Source: Patescibacteria group bacterium UBA1370 (GTDB lineage Bacteria; Patescibacteriota; Microgenomatia; UBA1400; PJMF01). Taken from it: DNA of 36,873 nt. The translations under genes were made by a program, and so were the position numbers. This document shows, piece by piece, positions 22,253 through 31,472 of the stretch (position 1 is the first letter of the stretch; the number at the start of each line of letters is the position of its first letter). Where the stretch lies: positions 1 through 36,873 of the forward strand of contig DBRK01000009.1 in assembly GCA_002306315.1 (NCBI GenBank). The letters run 5' to 3'. A model generated the notes under the pieces. The model worked only from the letters and a program-made list of their open reading frames with translations. It did not search any database and was not told the origin of the DNA.

Positions 22253-24250
22253 ATGAACATTCTCATTCCACATCACTGGCTGCTTACACATCTGGATACC
22301 GATGCAACTCCTCCTGACATTCAGGAAAAATTGTCCCTATCCGGACCGTCAGTGGAACGAGTCTACGAAAGGGAAGGCGACAGCGTCTACGACATCGAGG
22401 TGACCACCAACCGGGTAGACAGTATGTCAGTTCGCGGCATTGCCAGGGAAGCGGCGGTGATTTTAGAGCAATTTGGGATTCGGGCGGGTCTCAAAGAACC
22501 TGATTACCATCAAATCAGCCTGGAACCTGATTTACCGGAGAGTGAACAGTTGCCGCTGCCGGCAATCCGCAACAACCCCGCCGTCTGTGGCCGGATCATG
22601 GCAATTGTCCTCAAAGACGTCGACCGCACTCCAACCCCAGAACGGATGGCCCGGCGCCTCCGCCAGGTAGACATGAACATTCATGACAGCATCATTGACA
22701 TCACCAACTACATAACCCATGAAGTCGGCCACCCGGTACATGCCTTTGATTACGACAAAATCATGGCTCTGGGCGGGGAAATTATTGTCAAAGAAGCTGA
22801 GGCCGGCAAGGCTTTTACCACCCTGGACGGGTTGGAATACCATACAGTTGGCGGCGAGGTTGTGTTTGAAAACCCCGACGGTGTCATTATCGACCTGCCT
22901 TCAATTAAAGGCACGCTCAATTCCTCAGTTGACGAAAACACTCGCAATATCCTGCTACTAATTGACTCAGTCGAGGCCAGCAAAGTCCGGTTTGCCTCAA
23001 TGACTCACCAGATCAGGACTGTGGCAGCGCAGCTAACAGAGAAAAATGTGGACCCCCACCTGGCGCTGCCTACTTTGCAATTGGGAGTAAAACTCTATCG
23101 CGAGCTCTGCGGGGCGCAAGTGGCTAGCCAACTCTTTGATGATTTTCCGCACCAGAGGGAGCCAGAGGCGGTATTTTTGACCTTTTCCCGGCTTGAGGAG
23201 TATCTGGGTGTTGCACTTGACCCGAAACGAATTTCGGACATTCTGGTGTCTCTGGGATGCCAACTGAACGAGAGAGAGAATGGGGTAGAGGTCCAACCAC
23301 CTACTTACCGCCCGGATTTACAGATTCCTGCCGACCTGATAGAAGAAATTGCCCGTATTTATGGCTATCACAACTTGCCGAGCCAGTTGATGGCCGGTGA
23401 GATTCCACTGCAACTGCAAGACGGTGTGGATTTTGCCCTGGAAGAAAAGATTGCCCAATTCTTAAGCAACATTGGCTGGCAGGAAATCTATAGCTACTCG
23501 CTAGTCAGCCAGGAGTTGGCTGATCAGTCCGGTTTTGCGGCAGCAGATCATTTAAAATTGGAAAACCCCCTGACCGAAGACCAGGTTTACTTGCGCCGAT
23601 CCTTATGGCCATCGCTAAACCGGTTTTTGTCAGAAAATCCGGCTGCCGCCGGTGTTTCCGTCTTTGAGATAGCTAATACCTACTTGCCGGTGGCGGGGGA
23701 TCTGCCGCGCCACGAGCTGCGGCTGGGCATGGTTTCGGCCAAACCTTACCGTCGAGTCAAAGGCGATCTCGAGGCATTACTGCGACATCTTTTCCTTGAC
23801 GAACTGATTGTCAAACCTCAAGAAGGCGTCCACCGCCAGGAGGGAGATCTGTTTGTGAAGGTGGGCGGCCGCGAGGTACTCATCGGCAGCATTTTTATCC
23901 TACCAAGGCAGCGGACTGGCATCGACATCCTGATTTCGGCGCTAAGCGGAGCGGCCGCCGGCTATCCACGCCTGGTGCCGCTGCCCAAGTCAGCGCCGGT
24001 AATAGAGGACATGACATTTACCTTGCCCGAGAAAACCTACGCCGGCCAGGTCCTCGAAACTATCCGGGAACAAGCGGGCGCCATTGCCAAAGTTGAACTC
24101 AAGGATATTTTCGGCCAAAACTTCACCTTTACCTTGACCTACAGCAGCCCGAACCGAGCAATTAGCAGCGAGAAGATCAAACCCATCCGCCAGAAGATTG
24201 CCGATACACTGCTGGAAAGATATGGCGCCCATCTGGTAGGCGAGGTTTAA
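22253..24250 (+). CDS. pheT: Phenylalanine-tRNA ligase beta subunit, short form
   Basis: 665 residues against about 800 in E. coli. The N-terminal segment passes from LSLSGPSVERVYERE straight to VYDIEVTTNRVDSMSVRG, so the OB-fold tRNA-binding (EMAP-like) insertion is missing. The B3/B4 editing region, B5 (FLTFSRLEEYLGVALDPKRI, YRPDLQIPADLIEEIARIYG) and C-terminal FDX-ACB domain (VIEDMTFTLPEKTYAGQVL) are present. It forms the (alpha-beta)2 enzyme with PheS. Confidence 0.93.
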   Translation: MNILIPHHWLLTHLDTDATPPDIQEKLSLSGPSVERVYEREGDSVYDIEVTTNRVDSMSVRGIAREAAVILEQFGIRAGLKEPDYHQISLEPDLPESEQLPLPAIRNNPAVCGRIMAIVLKDVDRTPTPERMARRLRQVDMNIHDSIIDITNYITHEVGHPVHAFDYDKIMALGGEIIVKEAEAGKAFTTLDGLEYHTVGGEVVFENPDGVIIDLPSIKGTLNSSVDENTRNILLLIDSVEASKVRFASMTHQIRTVAAQLTEKNVDPHLALPTLQLGVKLYRELCGAQVASQLFDDFPHQREPEAVFLTFSRLEEYLGVALDPKRISDILVSLGCQLNERENGVEVQPPTYRPDLQIPADLIEEIARIYGYHNLPSQLMAGEIPLQLQDGVDFALEEKIAQFLSNIGWQEIYSYSLVSQELADQSGFAAADHLKLENPLTEDQVYLRRSLWPSLNRFLSENPAAAGVSVFEIANTYLPVAGDLPRHELRLGMVSAKPYRRVKGDLEALLRHLFLDELIVKPQEGVHRQEGDLFVKVGGREVLIGSIFILPRQRTGIDILISALSGAAAGYPRLVPLPKSAPVIEDMTFTLPEKTYAGQVLETIREQAGAIAKVELKDIFGQNFTFTLTYSSPNRAISSEKIKPIRQKIADTLLERYGAHLVGEV

Positions 24251-24313
24251 CCAGTAAGACTCAACAACAACATGAAAGTGCCCGCATTTTTATACAGAAA
24301 ACGCAAGGAAAAT

Positions 24314-25546
24314 ATGACAACATCAAATGCACAGCCTGATGAAATCAACAATTCTGCCAACTCTCCTGACCTAGATGAGGTGCTGACCCGAGGGGTAGTA
24401 GAGGTTTTGCCAGACAGAGAGTCGCTTGCCAAACTGATGCGAGAGCGAAAAATCCGAGTCTACTTGGGAATTGATCCCACCGGATCGCTGCTCACCCTCG
24501 GCCACAGCGTAGTCTTAAGAAAGCTGCAACAACTTGCCGACCTCGGCCATGAGGTCATCTTGCTTATCGGCAACGGCACTGTCCGCATCGGCGATCCCAC
24601 CGGCAAGGATGAAACCAGGCCAGTTCTCACGGATGAGACCATCCGCGAGAACTTTAAAAACTGGAAGGAACAAGCCAACAAAATCCTCGACTTCTCAAAA
24701 ATTGAAATCCGCTACAACGGCGACTGGCTCGACAAGCTTACCTACCAAGATATCGTCAAGCTGATGGCCAAAACCACCATTCAACAACTGCTGGAACGCG
24801 ACATGTTTCAGGAACGGATGGCAGCCGGTCGGCCAATTCATGCCCACGAGCTCATTTATCCGTTGCTGCAGGGATATGACTCCGTAGTCATGGACGTAGA
24901 CCTGGAGATTGGCGGTACCGACCAGACTTTTAACATGATGATGGGTCGGCAACTGCAAAAAATCTACAACAACCGAGAAAAGTGGGTGCTGACTACACCT
25001 CTGGTCGCCGGCAGCGATGGCCGTAAGATGAGCAAGTCACTAGGCAATTATATCGCTCTGACAGAGGAGCCTAACGACATGTATGGCCGACTGATGAGCA
25101 TCACTGATAGCCAAATTATCGAGTACTTCGTGCTGATGACCGATGTCCCTCTCCAAGAAATCAAGCAAATGGAAGAGGAAATCGCCGCCGGGACTAATCC
25201 CATGGCCTTCAAGAAGCAGCTTGCTTACACCATTACTGCCATGTACCACACTCAGAAAGCTGCTCAGGCTGCTCAAGAGCATTTTGAAACCACAGTTCAG
25301 GGTTCAGGCCTGCCTGCAGATATGCCGGAAGTAACTGTCAGTGCTAAAAGCCTGTCGGTTTTACAGCTTTTAACAGAACTTTTGCCTCACGAAAGCAAGA
25401 GCCAGCTGAAAAGATTAATTGAACAGGGGGGAGTAGAGCTGTTGCCAGCCGGCCAAAAGCCAACTGATCCTTTCACAATGGTAGAAATCAGTGATGGCAT
25501 GGTGGTCCGCGCCGGTAAACGCCAGTACTTCAAAGTCGTTTTGTAA
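24314..25546 (+). CDS. tyrS: Tyrosine-tRNA ligase
   Basis: About 410 residues. Class I HIGH-like motif in GSLLTLGHSVVLRKL, tyrosine site region and KMSKS in GSDGRKMSKSLGNYIAL, with IGGTDQTFNMMMGR between. A C-terminal S4 RNA-binding domain follows (LPHESKSQLKRLIEQGGVEL). The start is placed at 24314 with AAGGAA just upstream; an in-frame ATG at 24272 has no such site. It lies 63 bases after pheT in the same direction, so the two aromatic synthetases are probably cotranscribed. Confidence 0.94.
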   Translation: MTTSNAQPDEINNSANSPDLDEVLTRGVVEVLPDRESLAKLMRERKIRVYLGIDPTGSLLTLGHSVVLRKLQQLADLGHEVILLIGNGTVRIGDPTGKDETRPVLTDETIRENFKNWKEQANKILDFSKIEIRYNGDWLDKLTYQDIVKLMAKTTIQQLLERDMFQERMAAGRPIHAHELIYPLLQGYDSVVMDVDLEIGGTDQTFNMMMGRQLQKIYNNREKWVLTTPLVAGSDGRKMSKSLGNYIALTEEPNDMYGRLMSITDSQIIEYFVLMTDVPLQEIKQMEEEIAAGTNPMAFKKQLAYTITAMYHTQKAAQAAQEHFETTVQGSGLPADMPEVTVSAKSLSVLQLLTELLPHESKSQLKRLIEQGGVELLPAGQKPTDPFTMVEISDGMVVRAGKRQYFKVVL

Positions 25547-25591
25547 CATTAAACAAAATAATTGAGCAATTGAAAAACAATTGAGGCCAAA

Positions 25592-25693
25592 ATGACAAAA
25601 AAAACTAAACAAATCATCATTAAGATATTCGCAGTTTTGTTTATCATCGGCATGGTTGTCAGCAGTTTTGCCAGCGCCATTTTTTTGATCTAG
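25592..25693 (+). CDS. 33-residue single-helix membrane protein
   Basis: A short frame MTKKTKQIIIKIFAVLF... to TAG at 25691-25693: a Lys-rich start, then one hydrophobic helix (IFAVLFIIGMVVSSFASAIF). GAGG lies five bases before the ATG. This charge-then-helix pattern and the ribosome binding site support a real small protein. It follows tyrS by 45 bases. No family recognised. Confidence 0.45.
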   Translation: MTKKTKQIIIKIFAVLFIIGMVVSSFASAIFLI

Positions 25694-25802
25694 AAAAATT
25701 GAATACACATCAGATACACTTTAGAGCCTAAATTAAAGTTATAAGTCTTTAGCAGAGTTGGCTATTGACTGCTAATTTATTCCGGATTATAATTTTCACT
25801 CT

Positions 25803-25835
25803 GCATCAAGCTTTTTTTGATGCTCTTTTATCTTG
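25803..25835 (+). terminator. Weak terminator-like hairpin before recG
   Basis: GCATCAA (25803-25809) pairs with TTGATGC (25817-25823), followed by TCTTTTATCTTG. The stem is short and AT-rich. It would end the pheS-tyrS message. The remaining 25694-25912 holds TATAAT near 25786 and the recG promoter, with no other gene seen. Confidence 0.35.
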
Positions 25836-25899
25836 TTTGATATTTTTTGATTGCTATTGATAGAGCTTTTCAATACTATAAAGACAGCCGTGACCCGTC

Positions 25900-25905
25900 T
25901 ATACT
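25900..25905 (+). promoter_or_regulatory. TATACT -10 box, leaderless start of recG
   Basis: TATACT ends seven bases before the ATG at 25913. No ribosome binding site fits between. The -35 is weak. Confidence 0.45.
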
Positions 25906-25912
25906 AGGTCAT

Positions 25913-27967
25913 ATGTACTCACTGGAAACTAAGTTGACGGCGGTACGAGGTATTGGACCGCAACTATTTCAAAAACTTTCCGCCATTGGCATCATCACCG
26001 TTCGCGATTTACTGCTGCAATTGCCGCTCCGCTACGAAGATAGATCGCACTTTGTGAAGATCGCGGAACTACCGGCAGATGAACTGGTGACCGTGCAAGC
26101 AAAAGTCTTAGATACTAGTCAGTTCTATCGCAATGGTAAAAACATCCAAACTGCCACCGTCGCTGATGAAACCGGCCGGCTGAAGCTGATGTGGTTCAAT
26201 AACCGCTTCATTTTGAGCAACTTAAAAAAGGGACAGGAGTATTTATTCAGCGGCAAATACAATTCTCGCTTCCGCAACATGACTCAACCGGCATTTGAGG
26301 CGCTCAAAGCCGACACCCTGCATACCGGCCGGCTGGTGCCGCTGTATTCCAGCACTTTGCCGCTGCAACAAGGCACGCTGCGGCGGGTGCTCAAACACAT
26401 TTTGGACGAGCTTTACAGCATTGAAGACCCGGTGCCGGAGATAATTTCCGCCCAGCAGCTTAATGCCAACCTGCCTGATTTCAAATCGGCAGTCTCGGCA
26501 TTGCACTTTCCTGACAGTATTGAACAGGTTGCCGGCGCCCGTGAGCGGCTGGCTTTGGAAGAGTTCTTGGCGATCATGAGAGCATCTGCCCGGATTAAGG
26601 AGGAGTGGCGCCGGCTGCAGAGCGCACCAGCGATCCCGGCAGTGGGGGAGGACAACAGAAAACTAGACCTTGAGCAAGAACTGCCGATACCAGCCAATCT
26701 GCCGTTTATCCTCACCGGCGCCCAAGAAAAAGCCGTCCGGGAAATACTTGATGATATGGCCAAGAAAACTCCCATGAACCGGTTGCTGGTCGGAGATGTA
26801 GGTTCGGGCAAAACCGTAGTGGCGGGAATTGCTGCTGCCCAAACCATCAAAGCCGGCTGGAATGTTGCCCTGATTGCGCCGACGCGGATATTAGCAGAGC
26901 AGCATACAGAGACATTTGCCAAACTTTTTCCGGATTTAGAAGTAGTGTTGTTTACTGGGCAAACTAAAAAACCTGCCGCTGCCAAAACAACCCCCGTTGT
27001 TTATGTCGGCACTCACGCTGTCATCAACAAACTGCCCGAAGTGAAACCAGGGTTGATTATTTATGATGAACAACACCGCTTTGGGGTCCGCCAACGGTCT
27101 GAGGCAACCGGACTTGAAGACATGCCGCATCTTCTGACTATGTCGGCAACGCCTATTCCCCGCAGTTTAATGCTGACAATTTTTTCCCATCTGCAAATGT
27201 CCTACATAGATGAAATGCCCGCCGGCCGGCTGCCGGTCACCACTTGGCTGGTGCCGGAAAAAAAGCGCCATGGCGCTTATGACTGGCTGGCAGAGGAACT
27301 GCAAAAAACATCCGGACAAGTTTTTCTGGTTTGCCCGTTCATCGACCCGTCAGAGGATGAAGCTTTTGCCCAAGTTGCTGCGGCCAGCAGCCGTTACCAG
27401 GAACTAAGTGATTATTTTGCCAATCGTCGACGGAGCAAGCAGAACCAGCAGCTCCAAATTGCCTTGCTGCACGGCCGGATGAAGAAAAACGAGCAAGCAG
27501 AAGTAATTGACCGCCTCTACAGCGGCCGGGTGGATATCTTGGTGACAACACCGGTGGTGGAGGTGGGCGTAGACCTACCCAAGGCAAATATCATTGTCAT
27601 CGAATCGGCCGAACGTTTTGGACTGGCCAGCCTGCACCAGCTTCGGGGCCGGGTAGGTCGGGCAGGGCAGGAAAGCTACTGTCTCCTATTTACCAACGCC
27701 AAATCCGGACCAGCCCGCGAGCGCCTCAAGGCTTTTACCGCCATCCATGACGGCCGCAAGCTAGCAGAACTAGATCTGCAGAACCGCGGCTCAGGCGAGA
27801 TTTTTGGCACCGTCCAAAGCGGTTTTTCCAACCTGCAATTCGCCTCGTGGACAAACCTGGAACTGATTGGCATTGCCCAAAAAATTTTTGACCAGTTGTC
27901 GCCGGACTGGAAACCGCTGTTTGCGGCCAAAGAGGTGCCGCCGGACGATGTGCCTTTGGCCAACTAA
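25913..27967 (+). CDS. recG: ATP-dependent DNA helicase RecG
   Basis: 684 residues. It begins with a helix-hairpin-helix-like wedge lead (VRGIGPQLFQKLSAIGIITV, RDLLLQLPLRYEDR), then the OB wedge domain, Walker A LLVGDVGSGKTVVAGIA, DEQH box IYDEQHRFGVRQR, motif III LTMSATPIPRSL and C-terminal helicase motifs (VATTPVVEVGVD-like VTTPVVEVGVDLPKA, HQLRGRVGRAGQ). It remodels stalled replication forks and Holliday junctions. The start at 25913 matches the family N-terminus and the -10 box; an in-frame start at 25847 would lie upstream of the promoter. Confidence 0.93.
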   Translation: MYSLETKLTAVRGIGPQLFQKLSAIGIITVRDLLLQLPLRYEDRSHFVKIAELPADELVTVQAKVLDTSQFYRNGKNIQTATVADETGRLKLMWFNNRFILSNLKKGQEYLFSGKYNSRFRNMTQPAFEALKADTLHTGRLVPLYSSTLPLQQGTLRRVLKHILDELYSIEDPVPEIISAQQLNANLPDFKSAVSALHFPDSIEQVAGARERLALEEFLAIMRASARIKEEWRRLQSAPAIPAVGEDNRKLDLEQELPIPANLPFILTGAQEKAVREILDDMAKKTPMNRLLVGDVGSGKTVVAGIAAAQTIKAGWNVALIAPTRILAEQHTETFAKLFPDLEVVLFTGQTKKPAAAKTTPVVYVGTHAVINKLPEVKPGLIIYDEQHRFGVRQRSEATGLEDMPHLLTMSATPIPRSLMLTIFSHLQMSYIDEMPAGRLPVTTWLVPEKKRHGAYDWLAEELQKTSGQVFLVCPFIDPSEDEAFAQVAAASSRYQELSDYFANRRRSKQNQQLQIALLHGRMKKNEQAEVIDRLYSGRVDILVTTPVVEVGVDLPKANIIVIESAERFGLASLHQLRGRVGRAGQESYCLLFTNAKSGPARERLKAFTAIHDGRKLAELDLQNRGSGEIFGTVQSGFSNLQFASWTNLELIGIAQKIFDQLSPDWKPLFAAKEVPPDDVPLAN

Positions 27968-27968
27968 C

Positions 27969-28010
27969 CAAGCCAACTAATTACCAGATAAGATTGGCTT
28001 GTGTTTCTGG
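27969..28010 (+). terminator. Possible terminator after recG
   Basis: CAAGCCAA (27969-27976) pairs with TTGGCTTG (27994-28001) around 17 bases, followed by TGTTTCT. The large loop and weak T-run make it uncertain. Two -10-like boxes for the next operon follow (TATAAT near 28021, TATACT near 28057). Confidence 0.35.
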
Positions 28011-28126
28011 GTTCAGTACACTATAATCACCACCTGATCTTCCCCAAGAAGAAATGGTATACTAAGAATTCTTAATCAAGAAAACTCATTAGGCACTTAC
28101 ATAGCAATAAAGAAGAAAGAGGCATT

Positions 28127-28444
28127 ATGGGAGCACTACCTAAGAATAAAATCACTCGGGCTGAGCGGGGCAAGCGCCGCCGCGGCAACCGGCCAACCAT
28201 CATTAAAGACGCGACAACTGCATCAGTGCCACTGCACAAACGCGGTTTGGTCGCTGAATTCTTGCAAGCGATCGGCATAAAATCCGCCAATGACGTTTCT
28301 GAGGCTGCTAAGACTGCAAAACCTGAGAAAAAAGCCAGGGTCAACAAAGCCGCCGCCGCCGCCATTAAACCGGAAGTGGCAGAAAAGGCACCCAAGCTTC
28401 AAGCGCCAAAAGCCAAAAGAACCGCCCAAAAGAAAATCGGCTAA
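28127..28444 (+). CDS. rpmF: bL32-like ribosomal protein without zinc cysteines
   Basis: 105 residues. The N-terminus (MGALPKNKITRAERGKRRRG) has the Pro-Lys-(x)-Lys basic pattern of bL32. Where bL32 usually has two CxxC zinc pairs, this protein has ATTASVPLHKRGLVAEFLQA, without cysteine. A Lys/Ala-rich tail (about residues 60-105, AKPEKKARVNKAAAAAIKPE) follows. AAAGAGG lies just upstream of the ATG. It sits before nusB, an ACP-like gene and rnc; rpmF is often near acpP-rnc, which supports the call. Confidence 0.55.
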   Translation: MGALPKNKITRAERGKRRRGNRPTIIKDATTASVPLHKRGLVAEFLQAIGIKSANDVSEAAKTAKPEKKARVNKAAAAAIKPEVAEKAPKLQAPKAKRTAQKKIG

Positions 28445-28486
28445 AACTTAATCATCAGGCTTGAGGAAAAAACAGCGCCGCCCTGC

Positions 28487-28858
28487 ATGACAGAACCAAT
28501 TGATCCACGCCACCAACGCCGTATCGAAATCATGCAACAGGTGTTTGCCTGTACATTTACAGAGACTAATCTACAGAACTGCTTAGCTGAGCAGCAGGGA
28601 ACGGTTCTGGAAATATTAAAAAATTTAGAAAATCTTGACAAAGAAATCAGTGCAGCCGCTTCGGAAAGGCCGCTATCAGAAATCAACAAAGTAGACTTGG
28701 CAATTCTCCGGTCAATTCTTCATGAAGCCCGCAGCGCCAAGACTCCAAAAAAGGTTTTGATCAATGAAGCCGTGGAGTTGGCCAAACAATTTGGCTCAGA
28801 CAGCTCCTCGCGTTTCGTCAATGGAGTCCTGGCCAAATTACTACTTGAGAATAAATAG
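28487..28858 (+). CDS. nusB: NusB family transcription antitermination factor
   Basis: 123 residues, all helical. The C-terminal half matches NusB: INKVDLAILRSILHEAR, TPKKVLINEAVELAKQFG then SSRFVNGVLAKLL. NusB with NusE binds boxA RNA during rRNA transcription. It lies 42 bases after the bL32-like gene. Confidence 0.85.
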   Translation: MTEPIDPRHQRRIEIMQQVFACTFTETNLQNCLAEQQGTVLEILKNLENLDKEISAAASERPLSEINKVDLAILRSILHEARSAKTPKKVLINEAVELAKQFGSDSSSRFVNGVLAKLLLENK

Positions 28859-28880
28859 TACTAGTATTAGTGTTAAAAAG

Positions 28881-29150
28881 ATGTCAACCAACAACACCGC
28901 ACCAGATGAAGTTCTCTCTCAAGTGCAGGAAATCCTGGCTGAGATGACCGGCAATGATATTGCCGAAATTGGTCCGCAGGCTTTGCTTGAGGATGAACTG
29001 GGTGTGACACCAGTCGATTTTTCCCGGATTATTGCCAAACTCAACACGCAATTTGATATAAACCTAGATGCCCGCGAACTGATGGACGAGGAAATCTCTA
29101 CCGTCAAGGAATTGGCAATGATAGTCCGCGAGGAAGCTGAGCTTGGCTAG
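28881..29150 (+). CDS. Acyl carrier protein-like, without the phosphopantetheine serine
   Basis: 89 residues, acidic, four-helix ACP pattern: VLSQVQEILAEM, ALLEDELGVTPVDFSRII, FDINLDARELMDEEISTVKEL. The attachment motif of ACP (G-x-D-S-L) is replaced by G-V-T-P-V, so the serine that carries 4'-phosphopantetheine is missing. As is, it cannot carry acyl chains in the known way. It sits before rnc, as acpP does in many bacteria. No fatty acid synthesis genes are in the window. Confidence 0.7.
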   Translation: MSTNNTAPDEVLSQVQEILAEMTGNDIAEIGPQALLEDELGVTPVDFSRIIAKLNTQFDINLDARELMDEEISTVKELAMIVREEAELG

Positions 29151-29194
29151 CCTTTAATCCAGCTCAACATCCAGGCATCAAGGTCGACTGTGCT

Positions 29195-29851
29195 ATGCAA
29201 TTACCCGATTTCCAACAAAAAGATCTCCTAAAAAACGCCTTGACTCACCGCAGCGCTCTCAATGAAGGCAGCGAATTCCACCAATCCAACGAAAGGCTGG
29301 AGTTTCTGGGCGATGCTGTCCTGGAATTAGCCACCACCGAGTATCTTTATCATCGCTATCCCGACACTCAGGAGGGCTTGCTAACCGCCTACCGCAGTGC
29401 CCTGGTGAAAACAACCACTCTGGCAGAAGCAGCAATGGAGCTGGGAGTAGGGGAGAAAATTTTTATGAGCAAAGGCGAGGAGGCTACCGGCGGCCGCGAA
29501 AACGCCAGCTTACTCGCAGACACCATGGAAGCCATCATCGGCGCCCTATACCTGGACCAAGGCTATGACGCGGCCGCCAAATTCCTGGAAGAAGTCCTGT
29601 TTTTCCGCTTTGATGACATTCTCAAGAAAAAGCTTTACAAAGATGCCAAGAGCCATTTGCAGGAAGTGGTTCAAGCCCAGGGCTATGAAACCCCGATTTA
29701 TGAGGTTGTCAGTGAAGTTGGGCCGGATCATGACAAGGAGTTTACCGTCCGGGTGTTAATTGGCGGTCAAGCCGCAGCGCTCGGCACCGGCCGCAGCAAA
29801 CAGCTGGCCCAACAAGATGCCGCCCGCAAAGCTTTGGAAAGATATGAGTAA
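29195..29851 (+). CDS. rnc: Ribonuclease III
   Basis: 218 residues. RNase III signature NERLEFLGDAVLELATTEYL with the catalytic acids, a second acidic site in LLADTMEAIIGALYLDQG, and a C-terminal double-stranded RNA-binding domain (DAKSHLQEVVQAQGYETPIY to QLAQQDAARKALE). It cleaves dsRNA in rRNA precursors and regulatory RNAs. It overlaps the next gene by eight bases. Confidence 0.94.
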   Translation: MQLPDFQQKDLLKNALTHRSALNEGSEFHQSNERLEFLGDAVLELATTEYLYHRYPDTQEGLLTAYRSALVKTTTLAEAAMELGVGEKIFMSKGEEATGGRENASLLADTMEAIIGALYLDQGYDAAAKFLEEVLFFRFDDILKKKLYKDAKSHLQEVVQAQGYETPIYEVVSEVGPDHDKEFTVRVLIGGQAAALGTGRSKQLAQQDAARKALERYE

Positions 29852-31457
29852 GTGGTGGGTTTTTGTCGCAGCTTGTTTATTGTACGTCCGCACTCTCACT
29901 TTTGATTACACTTTTCTGGATGATAACGCATTGATTTTGGAGCGGTTGGACTTTTTGCAAAATCTTGGCAATCTTGGCAAGATTTTCACTCTGCAAGTTT
30001 TTTACTCGCCCATAGGCGGCTTTTATTACCGGCCGCTGCTGACGCTCTCTTTTATGCTTGATGCCATTTGGGGAGGTGGCGGCTTGTGGGCTTTTCACCT
30101 GACCAATATTTTTCTGCACGGCGGCGTTTCTGTGTTGGTGGCCGCGGTGCTGGAGAAATTTGGTTACCGGCGCGGGCTGAGCATCGCGCTCGGCCTGGTA
30201 TTTGCCGTCCATCCCATGCTGACGCAGGCGGTAGCTTGGATTCCCGGCCGCAACGATTTGCTCTTGGCAGCTTTTTGCCTGGGAGCTCTTTGGTTTTTGC
30301 TGAATTATTATCAAAAACAGAGCTGGCAAAATCTGGCTGGTTTTGGATTGCTGTTTTCAGCGGCAATTTTTACCAAGGAAACAACGCTGGCTCTGCTGCC
30401 TCTGATTGGCCTCTATGCTCTCTACAAAAGGCAAGCAACCAGAGATATTATTCGCAAAGATGGCATCAGGCTTTATTTGCTTGGCATCGGCTTATTGGCG
30501 GTGTTGGGAGTCTGGTTTCTGCTACGGTCGATAGCGCTTGCCCTGTCGCCGGGATATCCGCTTGGTATTGTCATCACCAGTTTTTTGGCAAATTTCAAAG
30601 CGGTATTTTTGTATTTGGGTAAATTTTTCTGGCCAGCCGGTTTGTCTGTGCTGCCCACTTTGCTCGACAGTTCTCTGCTCCCTGGTTGGGTGGCAGCTGG
30701 CGTGCTGGGAGCTCTGCTAGTCTGGTTGGCAACAAAAAAACGCTGGTTGGCTTTTTTTGGTGCGGCCTGGTTTTTGGCGTTTTTATCGCCGGCATTAATC
30801 CGACCCAATCTGGAATATATTTCCGATTTCCTGGAACATCGGGCTTATCTGCCGGCGGTAGGGTTATTGCTGATTCTGGCGGAATTTTTCACTCATACTG
30901 GCAAGCGGGTGGGGCAGGCAACTACGGCGTTGGTGCTGCTAAGCTTGCCTCTGGCTTATCTGGCATTTGACCACAGCCAGGTCTTTGCCGACCGGATGAC
31001 TTTCTGGACAAATGCCGCCGCCCACTCACCCCACCACCCGCTGACACACAAAAACCTCGGTGCGATGTACTACCTCGACGGCAGGCACCAAGAGGCGGCG
31101 GCTTCCTACCACCGAGCTTTGGCACTTAATCCAAAAGAACCTATGATCTACAACAACTTGGGTTTAATTTACATGGCAGAAAACAACTTTTCCCAAGCCG
31201 AAGAGGCTTACGAAAAAGAACTGGAAATCAATCCTTATTACGAAAATGCCCTCATCAACTACGGGTTGCTGCGCTATCACCACCAGCAAAACGCCACCGG
31301 CGCCGCGGAGTTATGGCAGCAAACTATTGCTATCTATCCCGACTCGGCTTCAGCTTATCAGTTGCTGATCAATCTTTATTTGCAGGAGAATAATGCCACT
31401 GCCGCTGCCTCCCTTACCAATCTAGCTCGCAGCAGGGGAATCAATCTTAATTATTAA
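29844..31457 (+). CDS. Membrane glycosyltransferase-like protein with C-terminal TPR repeats (TMTC-like)
   Basis: 537 residues. N-terminal helices with the loop DYTFLDDNALILERLDFL, then HPMLTQAVAWIPGRNDLL, typical of TMTC/PMT-like GT-C membrane proteins with a DD motif in the first loop. Around ten membrane helices are followed by about three TPR repeats (residues about 420-520; HKNLGAMYYLDGRHQEA, YNNLGLIYMAENNFSQAEEA). It may glycosylate secreted proteins, but this is inferred. The ATG at 29844 overlaps the rnc stop. Confidence 0.65.
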   Translation: MSKWWVFVAACLLYVRTLTFDYTFLDDNALILERLDFLQNLGNLGKIFTLQVFYSPIGGFYYRPLLTLSFMLDAIWGGGGLWAFHLTNIFLHGGVSVLVAAVLEKFGYRRGLSIALGLVFAVHPMLTQAVAWIPGRNDLLLAAFCLGALWFLLNYYQKQSWQNLAGFGLLFSAAIFTKETTLALLPLIGLYALYKRQATRDIIRKDGIRLYLLGIGLLAVLGVWFLLRSIALALSPGYPLGIVITSFLANFKAVFLYLGKFFWPAGLSVLPTLLDSSLLPGWVAAGVLGALLVWLATKKRWLAFFGAAWFLAFLSPALIRPNLEYISDFLEHRAYLPAVGLLLILAEFFTHTGKRVGQATTALVLLSLPLAYLAFDHSQVFADRMTFWTNAAAHSPHHPLTHKNLGAMYYLDGRHQEAAASYHRALALNPKEPMIYNNLGLIYMAENNFSQAEEAYEKELEINPYYENALINYGLLRYHHQQNATGAAELWQQTIAIYPDSASAYQLLINLYLQENNATAAASLTNLARSRGINLNY

Positions 31458-31472
31458 AAACCTAGCAACTGC

